A stretch of 64,000 nt of DNA from Winogradskyella thalassocola. GTDB taxonomy: Bacteria; Bacteroidota; Bacteroidia; Flavobacteriales; Flavobacteriaceae. The notes beneath the pieces were generated by a model. It did no database searches. It was not told the DNA's origin and was given only the letters and a program-made list of their open reading frames with translations. Of this stretch, positions 53,809 to 62,559 are shown one piece after another (the first letter of the stretch is position 1; every line of letters begins with the position of its first letter). The stretch is from contig NZ_FNCZ01000001.1 in NCBI RefSeq assembly GCF_900099995.1, forward strand, positions 1,054,001 to 1,118,000. Reading direction: 5' to 3'. The translations under genes were made by a program, and so were the position numbers.

Positions 53809-55197
53809 TTAGCCTTTTAATTCTGTAAAATACTTGTAAAACCAAGGAATCGTTTCGATACCTTTAAGGTAATTCCAAACTCCAAAGTGTTCATTTGGTG
53901 AGTGAATAGCATCGCTATCTAATCCAAAGCCCATTAAAATAGTTTTACTATTTAGTTCTTGTTCAAAAAGAGACACAATAGGAATACTACCTCCGCTACG
54001 TTGAGGAATAGGGGTTTTTCCAAAAGTTTGCTCATACGCTTTTGACGCTGCTTTATAACCAATACTGTCAATTGGAGTGACATAACCTTGTCCACCATGA
54101 TGAGGTGTTACTTTTACAGTTACTCCTTCTGGAGCAATATTTTCAAAGTGCGATTTAAATAATTCTGTTATCTCTTCCCATTCTTGATGTGGTACTAATC
54201 GCATTGAGATTTTTGCATAGGCTTTACTTGCTATAACTGTTTTTGCACCTTCACCTGTATAACCTCCCCAAATACCGTTGACATCTAAAGTTGGTCTAAT
54301 GGAGTTACGCTCGTTAGTAGAATAACCTGCTTCACCATAAACAGCATCAATATCTAATGATTTTTTATACGCTTCTAATGAGAATGGAGCTTTTGCCATT
54401 TCGGCACGTTCAGCATCCGAAAGATCTTCAACCTTATCGTAAAATCCAGGAATGGTAATATGATTGTTTTCATCGTGAAGAGACGCAATCATCTTCGTTA
54501 ATACATTTATTGGATTCGCTACTGCTCCTCCATAAAGTCCAGAATGTAAATCTCTATTTGGCCCGGTAACTTCAACTTCAACATAGCTTAGACCTCTTAA
54601 ACCTGTTGTAATTGATGGTACATCTGGTGCGATCATTCCTGTATCGGAGATTAAAATCACATCATTTGCTAATTTCTCTCTGTTGTTAGCTACAAATTTT
54701 GCCAAGTTTACACTACCAACTTCCTCTTCGCCTTCAATCATAAACTTTACATTACAAGGCAACTCATTATTAGCCGTCATGTATTCCATGGCTTTAACAT
54801 GCATATACATTTGACCTTTATCGTCACAAGCTCCTCTAGCAAAAATGGCACCTTCAGGATGTAATTCTGTTTTTTGAATGATTGGATCAAAAGGAGGTGA
54901 GTTCCATAAATCTAAAGGATCTGGTGGTTGCACATCATAATGACCATAAACCAAAATAGTTGGTAAATTTTTATCAATTATTTTTTCACCGTAAACAATA
55001 GGATAACCTTCAGTTTCACAAATTTCGACATGGTCGCAACCAGCTTTTTCTAGACTTATCTTAATAGCGTCTGCTGTTTTTAGGACATCTCCTTTGTAAG
55101 CAGAGTCTGCACTAATTGATGGGATTTTTAGTAGATCGATAAGCTCGTTAAGAAAACGGTCTTTATTATCGTTGATATAAGATTGTATGGATTGCAT
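53809..55197 (-). CDS. M20 family dipeptidase
   Basis: 462 residues, no signal peptide, so cytosolic. Metal-binding and catalytic motifs are clear: VYGHYDVQPPDPLDLW, ARGACDDKGQMYMH, and EGEEEVGSVNL; the dimerisation domain begins near residue 205 with GPNRDLHSGLYGG, and a late His in SDAIHSPNEH completes the site. It is of the CNDP/dipeptidase subgroup, cleaving dipeptides in the cytosol, complementing the secreted aminopeptidase next to it. Confidence 0.92.
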   Translation of the reverse strand: MQSIQSYINDNKDRFLNELIDLLKIPSISADSAYKGDVLKTADAIKISLEKAGCDHVEICETEGYPIVYGEKIIDKNLPTILVYGHYDVQPPDPLDLWNSPPFDPIIQKTELHPEGAIFARGACDDKGQMYMHVKAMEYMTANNELPCNVKFMIEGEEEVGSVNLAKFVANNREKLANDVILISDTGMIAPDVPSITTGLRGLSYVEVEVTGPNRDLHSGLYGGAVANPINVLTKMIASLHDENNHITIPGFYDKVEDLSDAERAEMAKAPFSLEAYKKSLDIDAVYGEAGYSTNERNSIRPTLDVNGIWGGYTGEGAKTVIASKAYAKISMRLVPHQEWEEITELFKSHFENIAPEGVTVKVTPHHGGQGYVTPIDSIGYKAASKAYEQTFGKTPIPQRSGGSIPIVSLFEQELNSKTILMGFGLDSDAIHSPNEHFGVWNYLKGIETIPWFYKYFTELKG

Positions 55198-55296
55198 AAT
55201 ACTGTTTGATTTTACTCAAAAATATGAATTTAAAGAGGAATATATTAATCAACTCGAAAATTTAAGAAATCATTTAGAATTCTTGAATATTTAATA

Positions 55297-55326
55297 TTTG
55301 TATATTCAAACTATTGTTTATATTTG
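55297..55326 (+). promoter_or_regulatory. Promoter of tRNA-Leu
   Basis: TTTG at 55297-55300 and a perfect -7 box TATATTTG at 55319-55326, separated by 18 bp, 24 bp ahead of the mature tRNA 5' end. Confidence 0.65.
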
Positions 55327-55350
55327 CATCCCAATAATTATTGGATAGTT

Positions 55351-55432
55351 GCAGGTGTGGTGGAATTGGTAGACACGCCAGACTTAGGATCTGGTGCCGC
55401 GAGGTGTGGGAGTTCGAGTCTCCCCACCTGTA
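55351..55432 (+). tRNA. tRNA-Leu (anticodon UAG)
   Basis: The acceptor stem GCAGGTG (55351-55357) pairs with CACCTGT (55425-55431) with one G-U pair. The anticodon stem CCAGA/TCTGG encloses the loop CTTAGGA, anticodon TAG, decoding CUA. The long variable arm typical of class II tRNA-Leu is present, and the T arm has TTCGAGT. CCA is not encoded. A terminator follows. Confidence 0.96.
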
Positions 55433-55433
55433 C

Positions 55434-55464
55434 AAAATCCGAAGAGAAATCTTCGGATTTTTTT
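55434..55464 (+). terminator. Terminator after tRNA-Leu
   Basis: AAAATCCGAAGA (55434-55445), GAAA loop, TCTTCGGATTTT (55450-55461), T run. The stem is a perfect 12 bp. Confidence 0.88.
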
Positions 55465-55671
55465 ATTTAAAATTGTTTCAAAAAAAGGTCAGGTACAACA
55501 TTTGACTATTTTTGGAAGGCTCTTTATAATAATTGTGTTTCGTTCTAAATAGTATTAAAACTGACTAAAAACAAAAAAAATGCTACTAGCGGACCCTAGG
55601 TATAAATAGTTTAAATATAATAAGGTTTTAGAAAAAGTTATTGTATTTTAATTTTTTAAACTAATTGTAAT

Positions 55672-56478
55672 ATGAATATTTTTGATATAAAAGATAAAGT
55701 AATAATTATAACAGGTGGTTATGGCACTTTAGGGTCTAGTATTGCAAAACACCTTATTAATTCTGGGGCAAAAGTGGCGATTTTAGGAAGAGACGAAAAC
55801 AAAGCAAAACTCTTTGCTAACCAACTTTCAGAAAAAAACGCCATAGGTATAAAAGCAGATGTGCTCGACAAAGAAAATTTAATTTCAGTTAAATCTAAAA
55901 TTCTTGAAAAATGGCAAAAAATAGATGTACTGATCAATGCTGCAGGAGGAAATATGCCTGGAGCAACTTTAGCACCAAACGATTCATTATTTGATATTTC
56001 GATTGATGATTTCCAAAATGTAACCGATTTAAATTTAATGGGAACGGTGATACCTTCTTTAGTGTTTGGTGAATATATGGCTCAACAAGGAAATGGTTCA
56101 ATAATTAATGTTTCTTCAGTGGCTGTAGCGAACGTGCTAACAAGAGTTGTGGGGTACTCTGCTTCAAAAGCGGCTATGGAAAACTTTACACGCTGGATGT
56201 CTGTGGACATGGCTTTAAAATTTGGTGATAAAATTAGAGTTAATGCAATTGCACCAGGATTTTTTCTTGCAGATCAGAACAGACAATTGTTAACCAACGA
56301 AGATGGTTCATTAACCGAACGTGGTGAAACCATTGTGAAAAACACACCAATGAAGCGTTTTGGAGATTCAGAAGAGTTAAATGGAGCTGTGCATTTACTG
56401 GTAAGTAATGCCTCAAAATTTATGACAGGAACAGTAATACATGTTGATGGCGGTTTTAGTGTTTTTAGTGGTGTTTAA
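55672..56478 (+). CDS. uxuB: SDR-type D-mannonate oxidoreductase (fructuronate reductase)
   Basis: 268 residues. Rossmann motif GGYGTLGSSIAKHL near residue 16, catalytic Ser in NVSSVAVAN, and Tyr-x-x-x-Lys in GYSASKAAM; the C-terminus GTVIHVDGGFSVFSG is typical. It is the short-chain type UxuB (as YjmF of Bacillus), which interconverts D-fructuronate and D-mannonate with NADH. Pairing with uxuA 11 bp downstream supports this over a generic SDR. The two form a small operon for uronate breakdown. Confidence 0.85.
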   Translation: MNIFDIKDKVIIITGGYGTLGSSIAKHLINSGAKVAILGRDENKAKLFANQLSEKNAIGIKADVLDKENLISVKSKILEKWQKIDVLINAAGGNMPGATLAPNDSLFDISIDDFQNVTDLNLMGTVIPSLVFGEYMAQQGNGSIINVSSVAVANVLTRVVGYSASKAAMENFTRWMSVDMALKFGDKIRVNAIAPGFFLADQNRQLLTNEDGSLTERGETIVKNTPMKRFGDSEELNGAVHLLVSNASKFMTGTVIHVDGGFSVFSGV

Positions 56479-56489
56479 GTAGAAAGAAA

Positions 56490-57656
56490 ATGAAAGAAAC
56501 ATTTAGATGGTTTGGAACTTCAGATACAGTTAGTCTATCAAATATAAAACAAGCTGGTGCTACAGGAATTGTTACCGCACTTCATCATGTTGACAATGGT
56601 GAGATTTGGACAATAAAGGATATTGAAAATGTAAAAAATACCATTGAAAAAAATGGCTTAGAATGGGCATTCATAGAAAGTATTCCTGTCCATGAGAACA
56701 TTAAGTTAAGACAAGGCGATTATCTGAAACGCATTGAAAATTATAAGCAAAGCTTAAAAAATATAGCACAATGTGGAGTTAAAAATGTTTGTTATAATTT
56801 CATGCCTGTTTTAGATTGGACGCGTACACATCTCTATTGGGAATTGAATGATGGTAGTACAGCATTGAGATTTGACAAGGTAGAAATGGCGATTTTTGAA
56901 GCCTTCATCTTGAAGCGGAAAAATGTAGATAAAAGCTATGATGCCTCTATTTTGAGAGATGCTGAAATGCACTTTGATAATATGTCCCCCGAAGAAAAAC
57001 AACGTTTAGAAGATAGTATTTTAAAAGGTTTACCAGGAACTGTTGACGACCTTACTATTCCAAAATTTAAAGAGATGATTGCGCAGTATGATGGTATTTC
57101 TCATGCCGATTTAAAATCAAATTTATCTTATTTTTTAAATCAAATTATTCCGCTTGCTGAAGAATTGGGAATTAAAATGGCAATCCATCCAGACGATCCA
57201 CCATTTGATATTTTGGGACTACCTCGCATTATAAAATCTGAAAGAGACTTAGATGATTTAGTTAATTTCATTGATAGTCCTTCAAATGGAATAACGTTTT
57301 GTACAGGCTCATTGGGTGCCAATCCTGAAAACGATTTACCTAAAATGATAGAAAAATTTAAAGACAGAATTCATTTTCTTCATTTGAGAAATGTAAAACG
57401 TGAACCTAATGGTAGTTTTTATGAGGATCATCATTTAGAAGGTTCTTCAGATATGTATGAGGTAGTAAAAACTGTTTTAAAAATTGAAAAGGAGCGTAAC
57501 ATCTCTATTCCTATGCGACCAGATCATGGACATCAAATGTTGGACGATTTAAAAAACACTACAACTTATGCTGGCTATTCAGCTATCGGAAGATTAAAAG
57601 GGCTTGCTGAACTTAGAGGTTTAAGTATGGGGATTTTTAAAAGTGATATTAGATAA
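56490..57656 (+). CDS. uxuA: Mannonate dehydratase
   Basis: 388 residues. MKETFRWFGTSDTVSLSNIKQAGATG is the family start. Key segments include NFMPVLDWTRTHLYW, AIHPDDPPFDILGLPRI, FCTGSLGAN, HFLHLRNVKRE and PMRPDHGHQM with metal-binding His and Asp. UxuA removes water from D-mannonate to make 2-keto-3-deoxygluconate. Length is as expected. It converges with the esterase gene, whose stop is adjacent (57657). Confidence 0.95.
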   Translation: MKETFRWFGTSDTVSLSNIKQAGATGIVTALHHVDNGEIWTIKDIENVKNTIEKNGLEWAFIESIPVHENIKLRQGDYLKRIENYKQSLKNIAQCGVKNVCYNFMPVLDWTRTHLYWELNDGSTALRFDKVEMAIFEAFILKRKNVDKSYDASILRDAEMHFDNMSPEEKQRLEDSILKGLPGTVDDLTIPKFKEMIAQYDGISHADLKSNLSYFLNQIIPLAEELGIKMAIHPDDPPFDILGLPRIIKSERDLDDLVNFIDSPSNGITFCTGSLGANPENDLPKMIEKFKDRIHFLHLRNVKREPNGSFYEDHHLEGSSDMYEVVKTVLKIEKERNISIPMRPDHGHQMLDDLKNTTTYAGYSAIGRLKGLAELRGLSMGIFKSDIR

Positions 57657-58580
57657 TTAATCTATCCATTTATTAGCTTTTAACCAATTTTCACAAGCTA
57701 TTGTCCAAAAATGATTAGTATCTCCTCTACCCAGACCAAAACCATGACCACCTTTTTCATAAATATGTATTTCGACAGAAACATTATAATCTTTTAGCGC
57801 TAAATAATAATGAATACTGTTTTCTACAGGAACAGACTTATCATCCGTCGCATGTACTAAAAAAGTTTTAGGCGTGTAAGCGTCCATTTGTGTTTCGTTA
57901 GAATAAGTTTCTATTTCTATATCTGAAGGTGACTCTCCTAACAAGTTTTTTCTAGATCCTTTATGTGTAATTGAATCTTTCATTGAAATAACAGGGTAAA
58001 TCAATATTGAAAAATCTGGTCTTGCATTAATATCGTCTTCAACCTTATATAACTCTTTATTATATTGAGTTGATAATGTTGCTGCTAAATGGCCACCGGC
58101 GGAAAACCCCATTATGCCTATATTATCTTTATTTAATTTCCAGTTTTGACCATTACGTCTTACATATCTTACAGCTCTTTGAGCATCTTGTAATGGTCCA
58201 ATGGTTCTATCTTCCATGATGGCATCATTTGGTAATCTATATTTTAAAACGAAAGCTGTAATACCAAGCGTATTTAACCATTCTGCAACTTTATAACCTT
58301 CTTTATTGATTGCTAAATGATGATAACCACCTCCTGGACAAATGACAACTGCTGTTCCGTTAGGTTGTTTAGGTTTGAAAACCGTTAGTGCTGGAATACT
58401 AACTTGCTCCAAGCTAGAAACTACGGAATCTTTTATGATTTCAATCTCCTTGAACTCTGGATTTTCTATCACATTTGGAATTGCACCGTTCCATAACTCA
58501 ATGACTTCGCGTTTTGGCTGTCCAAAGCAATTAAGCATTAAAAAGTAACTGAAAAACAAAAAATAATTATGAGTTTTCAT
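57657..58580 (-). CDS. Secreted alpha/beta-hydrolase, acetyl-xylan/pectin esterase-like
   Basis: 307 residues from ATG 58580 (MKTHNYFLFF, signal peptide to about LNCFGQ). The next upstream in-frame codons lie inside the RGAE gene, so the longer frame is rejected. The fold is alpha/beta hydrolase with an oxyanion motif CPGGGYHHLAINKEG, nucleophile Ser in GIMGFSAGGHLA, acid Asp in HATDDKSVP and His in EKGGHGFGL. Family members deacetylate plant polysaccharides. In a pectin locus, deacetylation of galacturonan is the likely task. It sits 1 bp after the RGAE stop and is the last gene of the minus-strand operon. Confidence 0.82.
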   Translation of the reverse strand: MKTHNYFLFFSYFLMLNCFGQPKREVIELWNGAIPNVIENPEFKEIEIIKDSVVSSLEQVSIPALTVFKPKQPNGTAVVICPGGGYHHLAINKEGYKVAEWLNTLGITAFVLKYRLPNDAIMEDRTIGPLQDAQRAVRYVRRNGQNWKLNKDNIGIMGFSAGGHLAATLSTQYNKELYKVEDDINARPDFSILIYPVISMKDSITHKGSRKNLLGESPSDIEIETYSNETQMDAYTPKTFLVHATDDKSVPVENSIHYYLALKDYNVSVEIHIYEKGGHGFGLGRGDTNHFWTIACENWLKANKWID

Positions 58581-58581
58581 T

Positions 58582-59361
58582 TTAATTGGTTTTAGTGAAA
58601 GCATCAAAACCTTCAACTTTTTCATTTAAAGCATTAACAGCTAATCTTGCTACTTCTGTTGCTCCTAAAACAGATAAATGTGTATTATCTTCTTTACCTT
58701 CTGGATAATATGGGATTTCATTAGGAGCATAATGCAAATGTAATTTCTTAGAACCATTTACTCCGTAAGCTTCTTCAAGCTTTTCGGTTAAATATTGCAA
58801 ATCAATTAGCGGCACATTGAACTCCTGTGCAACTGACCGCACTTCTTGAGGATATTCGCCATGAGTATCTACTAAAGTTTTTTCTTCGTTAAAATTACGC
58901 CTAACTATAGAAGTGAATAAAACTGGTGTTGCTCCCATTTCTCTGGTTTCTGAAACAAACTTTATTAAATTATTTCTGTAAGCCGTATGGGGATTGGTAT
59001 AGCGATTAGGATTATTAATTTTTTGATCGTTATGTCCAAATTGGATAAATATATAATCGCCTTTTTTCATTTGTTGGTAAACAGAATCCCATCGTCCTTC
59101 AGCTATAAAACTTCGAGTACTTCTTCCATTTACTGCATGATTTTTTACAGTGGCATTATTGTTTAAGAACTGAGGTAATAATTGACACCAACCTCGTTCT
59201 GGATTCTCTTCAGGATTTGGTTTATCTGCCATAGTAGAGTCTCCAATTGTGTAAATAGAAATATTTTGTATTCGTTGATCTGATTGAGATTCTGTTTTAT
59301 CTTTTTTACATGATTGATAGATAATCAAAATCAAAAAGAATAAAACCTTATAATGTTTCAT
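58582..59361 (-). CDS. Rhamnogalacturonan acetylesterase (SGNH/CE12)
   Basis: 259 residues. A lipoprotein signal with Cys18 (IIYQSCKK) should anchor it to the outer or inner membrane. SGNH blocks: TIGDSTMADK (Ser42), NHAVNGRSTRSF, QFGHNDQK and DNTHLSVLGA (catalytic Asp and His). These match rhamnogalacturonan acetylesterases of CE12, which remove O-acetyl groups from pectin backbone. The start overlaps the PL10-CE8 stop by 14 bp. Confidence 0.9.
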   Translation of the reverse strand: MKHYKVLFFLILIIYQSCKKDKTESQSDQRIQNISIYTIGDSTMADKPNPEENPERGWCQLLPQFLNNNATVKNHAVNGRSTRSFIAEGRWDSVYQQMKKGDYIFIQFGHNDQKINNPNRYTNPHTAYRNNLIKFVSETREMGATPVLFTSIVRRNFNEEKTLVDTHGEYPQEVRSVAQEFNVPLIDLQYLTEKLEEAYGVNGSKKLHLHYAPNEIPYYPEGKEDNTHLSVLGATEVARLAVNALNEKVEGFDAFTKTN

Positions 59362-61360
59362 ACCATTCTTTTTTTGAAGCTTTTTTATACTTACCGAGTA
59401 TATTCTTTAAGGTATATTTTTTGGCTTCTTGCTTTTTTAATTGATGTGACCATCCTACTCTTTTTTCTGGTTGAAATCCTACATTATGGTTTTTATACTC
59501 ACCATAAAAGGTTGTTTTTTCAGCTTCTGCTTTAGACCAATTGTGCCATCCTTCTGATAAAATATGACTTCCTAAATCGCAATTTATAAAGACTGTTTGA
59601 GCATATATTCGCCAAGGTCTTCCTAAATAAACTTCATCAATATCTTTATCTGCTGTAAGCTTGCAATCTTTAAATACGTAACCAAATAATGAATCTTTTG
59701 GTGTTGAAGCTGCTGTGATGTACGAATTCTTTTTACTATGTATTTCGCAGTTTTCAAAAAAAGCTGTTGCACTGCCGAATATAAAATCAGTAGTACCCTC
59801 AATATAACAGTCTTTATAATACTGTCTTCCTTTACCTGATGCATACAAGGTATCTTGATTACCTAAAAGTTTACAATTGATAACTGCAACCTCATCTGAA
59901 AATACGGACAACGCAACTGCTTGACCAACCTCTCCTGATGCGTTTTCAATGGTTAGGTTTTTTAATACAACCTTATTAGCTTCAACCAAAAGTGTATAGG
60001 TATAAAATGTGCTATTTCTACCTAATCCAACCTTATTAAAATAATCGTCATAAGTAATAATTGTTTTGTCTTTGCTTTCACCTATTAATGATAGGTTTGA
60101 ATTCCATTCGTGGATTTTAACTTTTTCTTTATATATACCATCTTTAATGAAGATTGTCACTCTTTTATATGGAAATGACTTGGTATTGTTTATAGCTTTT
60201 TGAATAGTTTCATAGTCTCCACTTCCATCTTTTGCAACAACTATATTAAATTCATCATTATTTTTTTTAATAGTTATTAAATCGTGTTTGGCTTTCCATT
60301 CAGGGTATTTATTTAATACAAGCTGTGGATCGTTTTTATACCAAGCATATCCATTTCTGCGCTCATCTCCAATTTCGGCTAAAGAGGCTTTTTTTATGCC
60401 GTCTCTGTCACAAAAGAAAGGTGCATTATCCTCCAATTCCATAAAACGCGCCCAAATTGCTGGTGCATTCTCATCTGGAATCATTCTTTTGTCGACGATT
60501 TTTCCAACATTGTTATAAATCCTATCTTTTCTTAATCCTGTGATTTTTACTTTTTCGAACCATGTAACAGCACTATTTACAGCATTAATTACCTCTTTTG
60601 ATGGGTTTTCTATAGACATTAGAAGTAAAACGATATGAGCTGATTCCGCTCCACTTAAAGATGGTAATTCATAGGCTCTTGCTTTTGCAGGTAATAGTGT
60701 GTTTTCATCATGCTGCGCACACCAAGCTGTTAATACTCCATTTTGCTTGTATTGTGTTTTGAGTATACAATCAATACCTTTATTAAACGCTACGTTTATT
60801 TTTTCTAATTGCATTTTTGTTGGCTGAATAGAATAGTAGCCGGTGTTATCTTTCATCTTTTTTAAAAGATTCATGATGTTAATCATAGAATCATCATTGT
60901 ATGTAATATGTGTGCTATAGCCTTTTTTTAGAGGATAAAATTGTGGCCAACCTCCATTATCATATTGCGCTTCTAAAATATAATCTACTGCTTTTAAAAA
61001 GGCATTTTTATAAATCTCATCTCGTGTTTGAGCATATATTTTTGATAAAAACAACATTTCTTGAATTGTGGCTCCATTATCTGTTGTAGCACCTTCATTC
61101 GTCTGTTTTTTGACTAGAAGTTCTTGTTTTTGAGTTTCGGTAAGCGAATGATGCATTTGCACATTTTTGGGCCATCCACCAATATCACGCTGATATAACA
61201 GAACATTTTCTGCCATTTGCTTGGCTTCAGGTGTAGCAAACCAAGCGGCTTCTTTTTTATGAATTATATCTCGCCATGACTTATCATGAACTTGAGCATA
61301 TAAATTTGAACAAACGGCTAAAGTGATTGCGAAAAAGACAATTCTTTTTATATTTTTCAT
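59348..61360 (-). CDS. Bifunctional pectate lyase (PL10) - pectin methylesterase (CE8)
   Basis: 670 residues from ATG 61360 (MKNIKRIVFFAIT, signal peptide to about residue 22). Two further ATGs lie 3 codons upstream. The PL10 domain (about 35-345) has DIGGWPKNVQMH, GATTDNGATIQEMLFLSKIY, NGGWPQFYPLKKGYS and RARAYELPSLSG-type segments. The CE8 domain (about 372-650) starts VVAKDGSGDYETIQKAIN and has GNQDTLYASGKGRQYYKD, GTTDFIFGSATAFF and LGRPWRIYAQT, with both Asp residues and the Arg of the family. One enzyme thus demethylates and cleaves homogalacturonan. It overlaps the RGAE gene and follows the sialidase-like gene. Confidence 0.92.
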   Translation of the reverse strand: MKNIKRIVFFAITLAVCSNLYAQVHDKSWRDIIHKKEAAWFATPEAKQMAENVLLYQRDIGGWPKNVQMHHSLTETQKQELLVKKQTNEGATTDNGATIQEMLFLSKIYAQTRDEIYKNAFLKAVDYILEAQYDNGGWPQFYPLKKGYSTHITYNDDSMINIMNLLKKMKDNTGYYSIQPTKMQLEKINVAFNKGIDCILKTQYKQNGVLTAWCAQHDENTLLPAKARAYELPSLSGAESAHIVLLLMSIENPSKEVINAVNSAVTWFEKVKITGLRKDRIYNNVGKIVDKRMIPDENAPAIWARFMELEDNAPFFCDRDGIKKASLAEIGDERRNGYAWYKNDPQLVLNKYPEWKAKHDLITIKKNNDEFNIVVAKDGSGDYETIQKAINNTKSFPYKRVTIFIKDGIYKEKVKIHEWNSNLSLIGESKDKTIITYDDYFNKVGLGRNSTFYTYTLLVEANKVVLKNLTIENASGEVGQAVALSVFSDEVAVINCKLLGNQDTLYASGKGRQYYKDCYIEGTTDFIFGSATAFFENCEIHSKKNSYITAASTPKDSLFGYVFKDCKLTADKDIDEVYLGRPWRIYAQTVFINCDLGSHILSEGWHNWSKAEAEKTTFYGEYKNHNVGFQPEKRVGWSHQLKKQEAKKYTLKNILGKYKKASKKEWYETL

Positions 61361-61371
61361 CCTCATCATTT

Positions 61372-62559
61372 TTAATTTAAAGTTAAACTAGTTAACGGTA
61401 CTTTGGTGTATTCAATATCTTCTTTATTTGTAGCATAAGATATGTAGAGATTGTTCTTCCAAACAAATGACTTTGGATAATGATAACCCAACCTTTTATA
61501 TTTTCCTTCGTAACGCAACGATTGAATATCTTTACCACCTCTTCTTATGACATACGAGGTACTAAATAATTTTCCTTCATCGCTTAAAGTAACCGCTAAA
61601 GGCATCCTTGTTTTGTTATTTACAGGATTATTAATTATATACGCTATACCATTATTAAAATTGCCTGCACTTTGCTTAGATCTCGAATCTGGCATATTTG
61701 TAATTACAGGAATTGACCATGTTTCTCCTCGATCTTTACTTACCGAAGCCAAATTATAATAGGAGCTACTTTGATCTCTAAATACCATTACTAAATTATT
61801 GTTTCCTTGTAGGAACCAACTGGGTTCAATTTCTCGAGAAACATTATTTTTTACTGAATTATTAGAAAATTTTGGTCGTTTCCAACCCCTGATACCTAAA
61901 GGGTCATCGGTATAAATTGGAGATGCAATTAATCCAGGTTGAAAATGAGCAGCACCAACAATACGACCGTCTGGTAAGGCATGAGGGTCTTGTTCAAAAA
62001 CACCATTCAGTGGAGTGCCTTTAGCCATTAAGACTGGTTGTTTATCTGTCCAATTCACACCGTCAACACTCGTTTTGTAATATGTAAATCCTCCTTTAGG
62101 TATAACATCATCTGGCCACTCATTGATATAGGCAACTAAAGTATCACCATGTTTCCACCAACCACCAGAAGTACAGTAACCATTTGCTAAGGTTTCAGAT
62201 AAAACTTTGGGTTCAGACCAATTTTTTCCATCATCACTTTGGTTATAAGCGACCCAAGTCTCCATAGAGTCTTCATCTTTTGAAGAACTTTGCCATTGAC
62301 AATAAAAGGTGTTTTTAAATACCGTCATCACAGCTCCATTGTTGAAATGATTTGTAGAATCATTTGGTTTAAAAATAGTAACTGTTTCTATTCCTTTAGG
62401 GGCTTTAAGCCCTAAATCATCGTTTTTATCTTGATTAAAAATGGCGATATCTACTTTAAAAGGAACTTTTATAGCCTTATCGGTTTCGCATGAGAGAAAC
62501 AACACAACTAACGACGTTGCTAGTAGCATAGACACTATTAAAGACTTGTCTTTTATCAT
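61372..62559 (-). CDS. Sialidase-fold lipoprotein
   Basis: 395 residues from ATG 62559, which overlaps the GH43 stop as ATGA. Lipobox VLFLSCETD, Cys near residue 24. The mature protein is a six-bladed propeller with Asp-box motifs SKDRGETWS, QSDDGKNWS and TSVDGVNWT. This is the sialidase fold; sialic acid is not expected in pectin, so the substrate may be a different sugar or an unsaturated uronate product. A surface or periplasmic enzyme or binding protein, coexpressed with GH43 and PL10-CE8. Confidence 0.72.
   Translation of the reverse strand: MIKDKSLIVSMLLATSLVVLFLSCETDKAIKVPFKVDIAIFNQDKNDDLGLKAPKGIETVTIFKPNDSTNHFNNGAVMTVFKNTFYCQWQSSSKDEDSMETWVAYNQSDDGKNWSEPKVLSETLANGYCTSGGWWKHGDTLVAYINEWPDDVIPKGGFTYYKTSVDGVNWTDKQPVLMAKGTPLNGVFEQDPHALPDGRIVGAAHFQPGLIASPIYTDDPLGIRGWKRPKFSNNSVKNNVSREIEPSWFLQGNNNLVMVFRDQSSSYYNLASVSKDRGETWSIPVITNMPDSRSKQSAGNFNNGIAYIINNPVNNKTRMPLAVTLSDEGKLFSTSYVIRRGGKDIQSLRYEGKYKRLGYHYPKSFVWKNNLYISYATNKEDIEYTKVPLTSLTLN

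Noticed and set aside
55485..55671. Possible promoter or small RNA between the tRNA and uxuB
   Set aside because: Only AT-rich sequence was seen, with no clear -7 box, hairpin or repeat.
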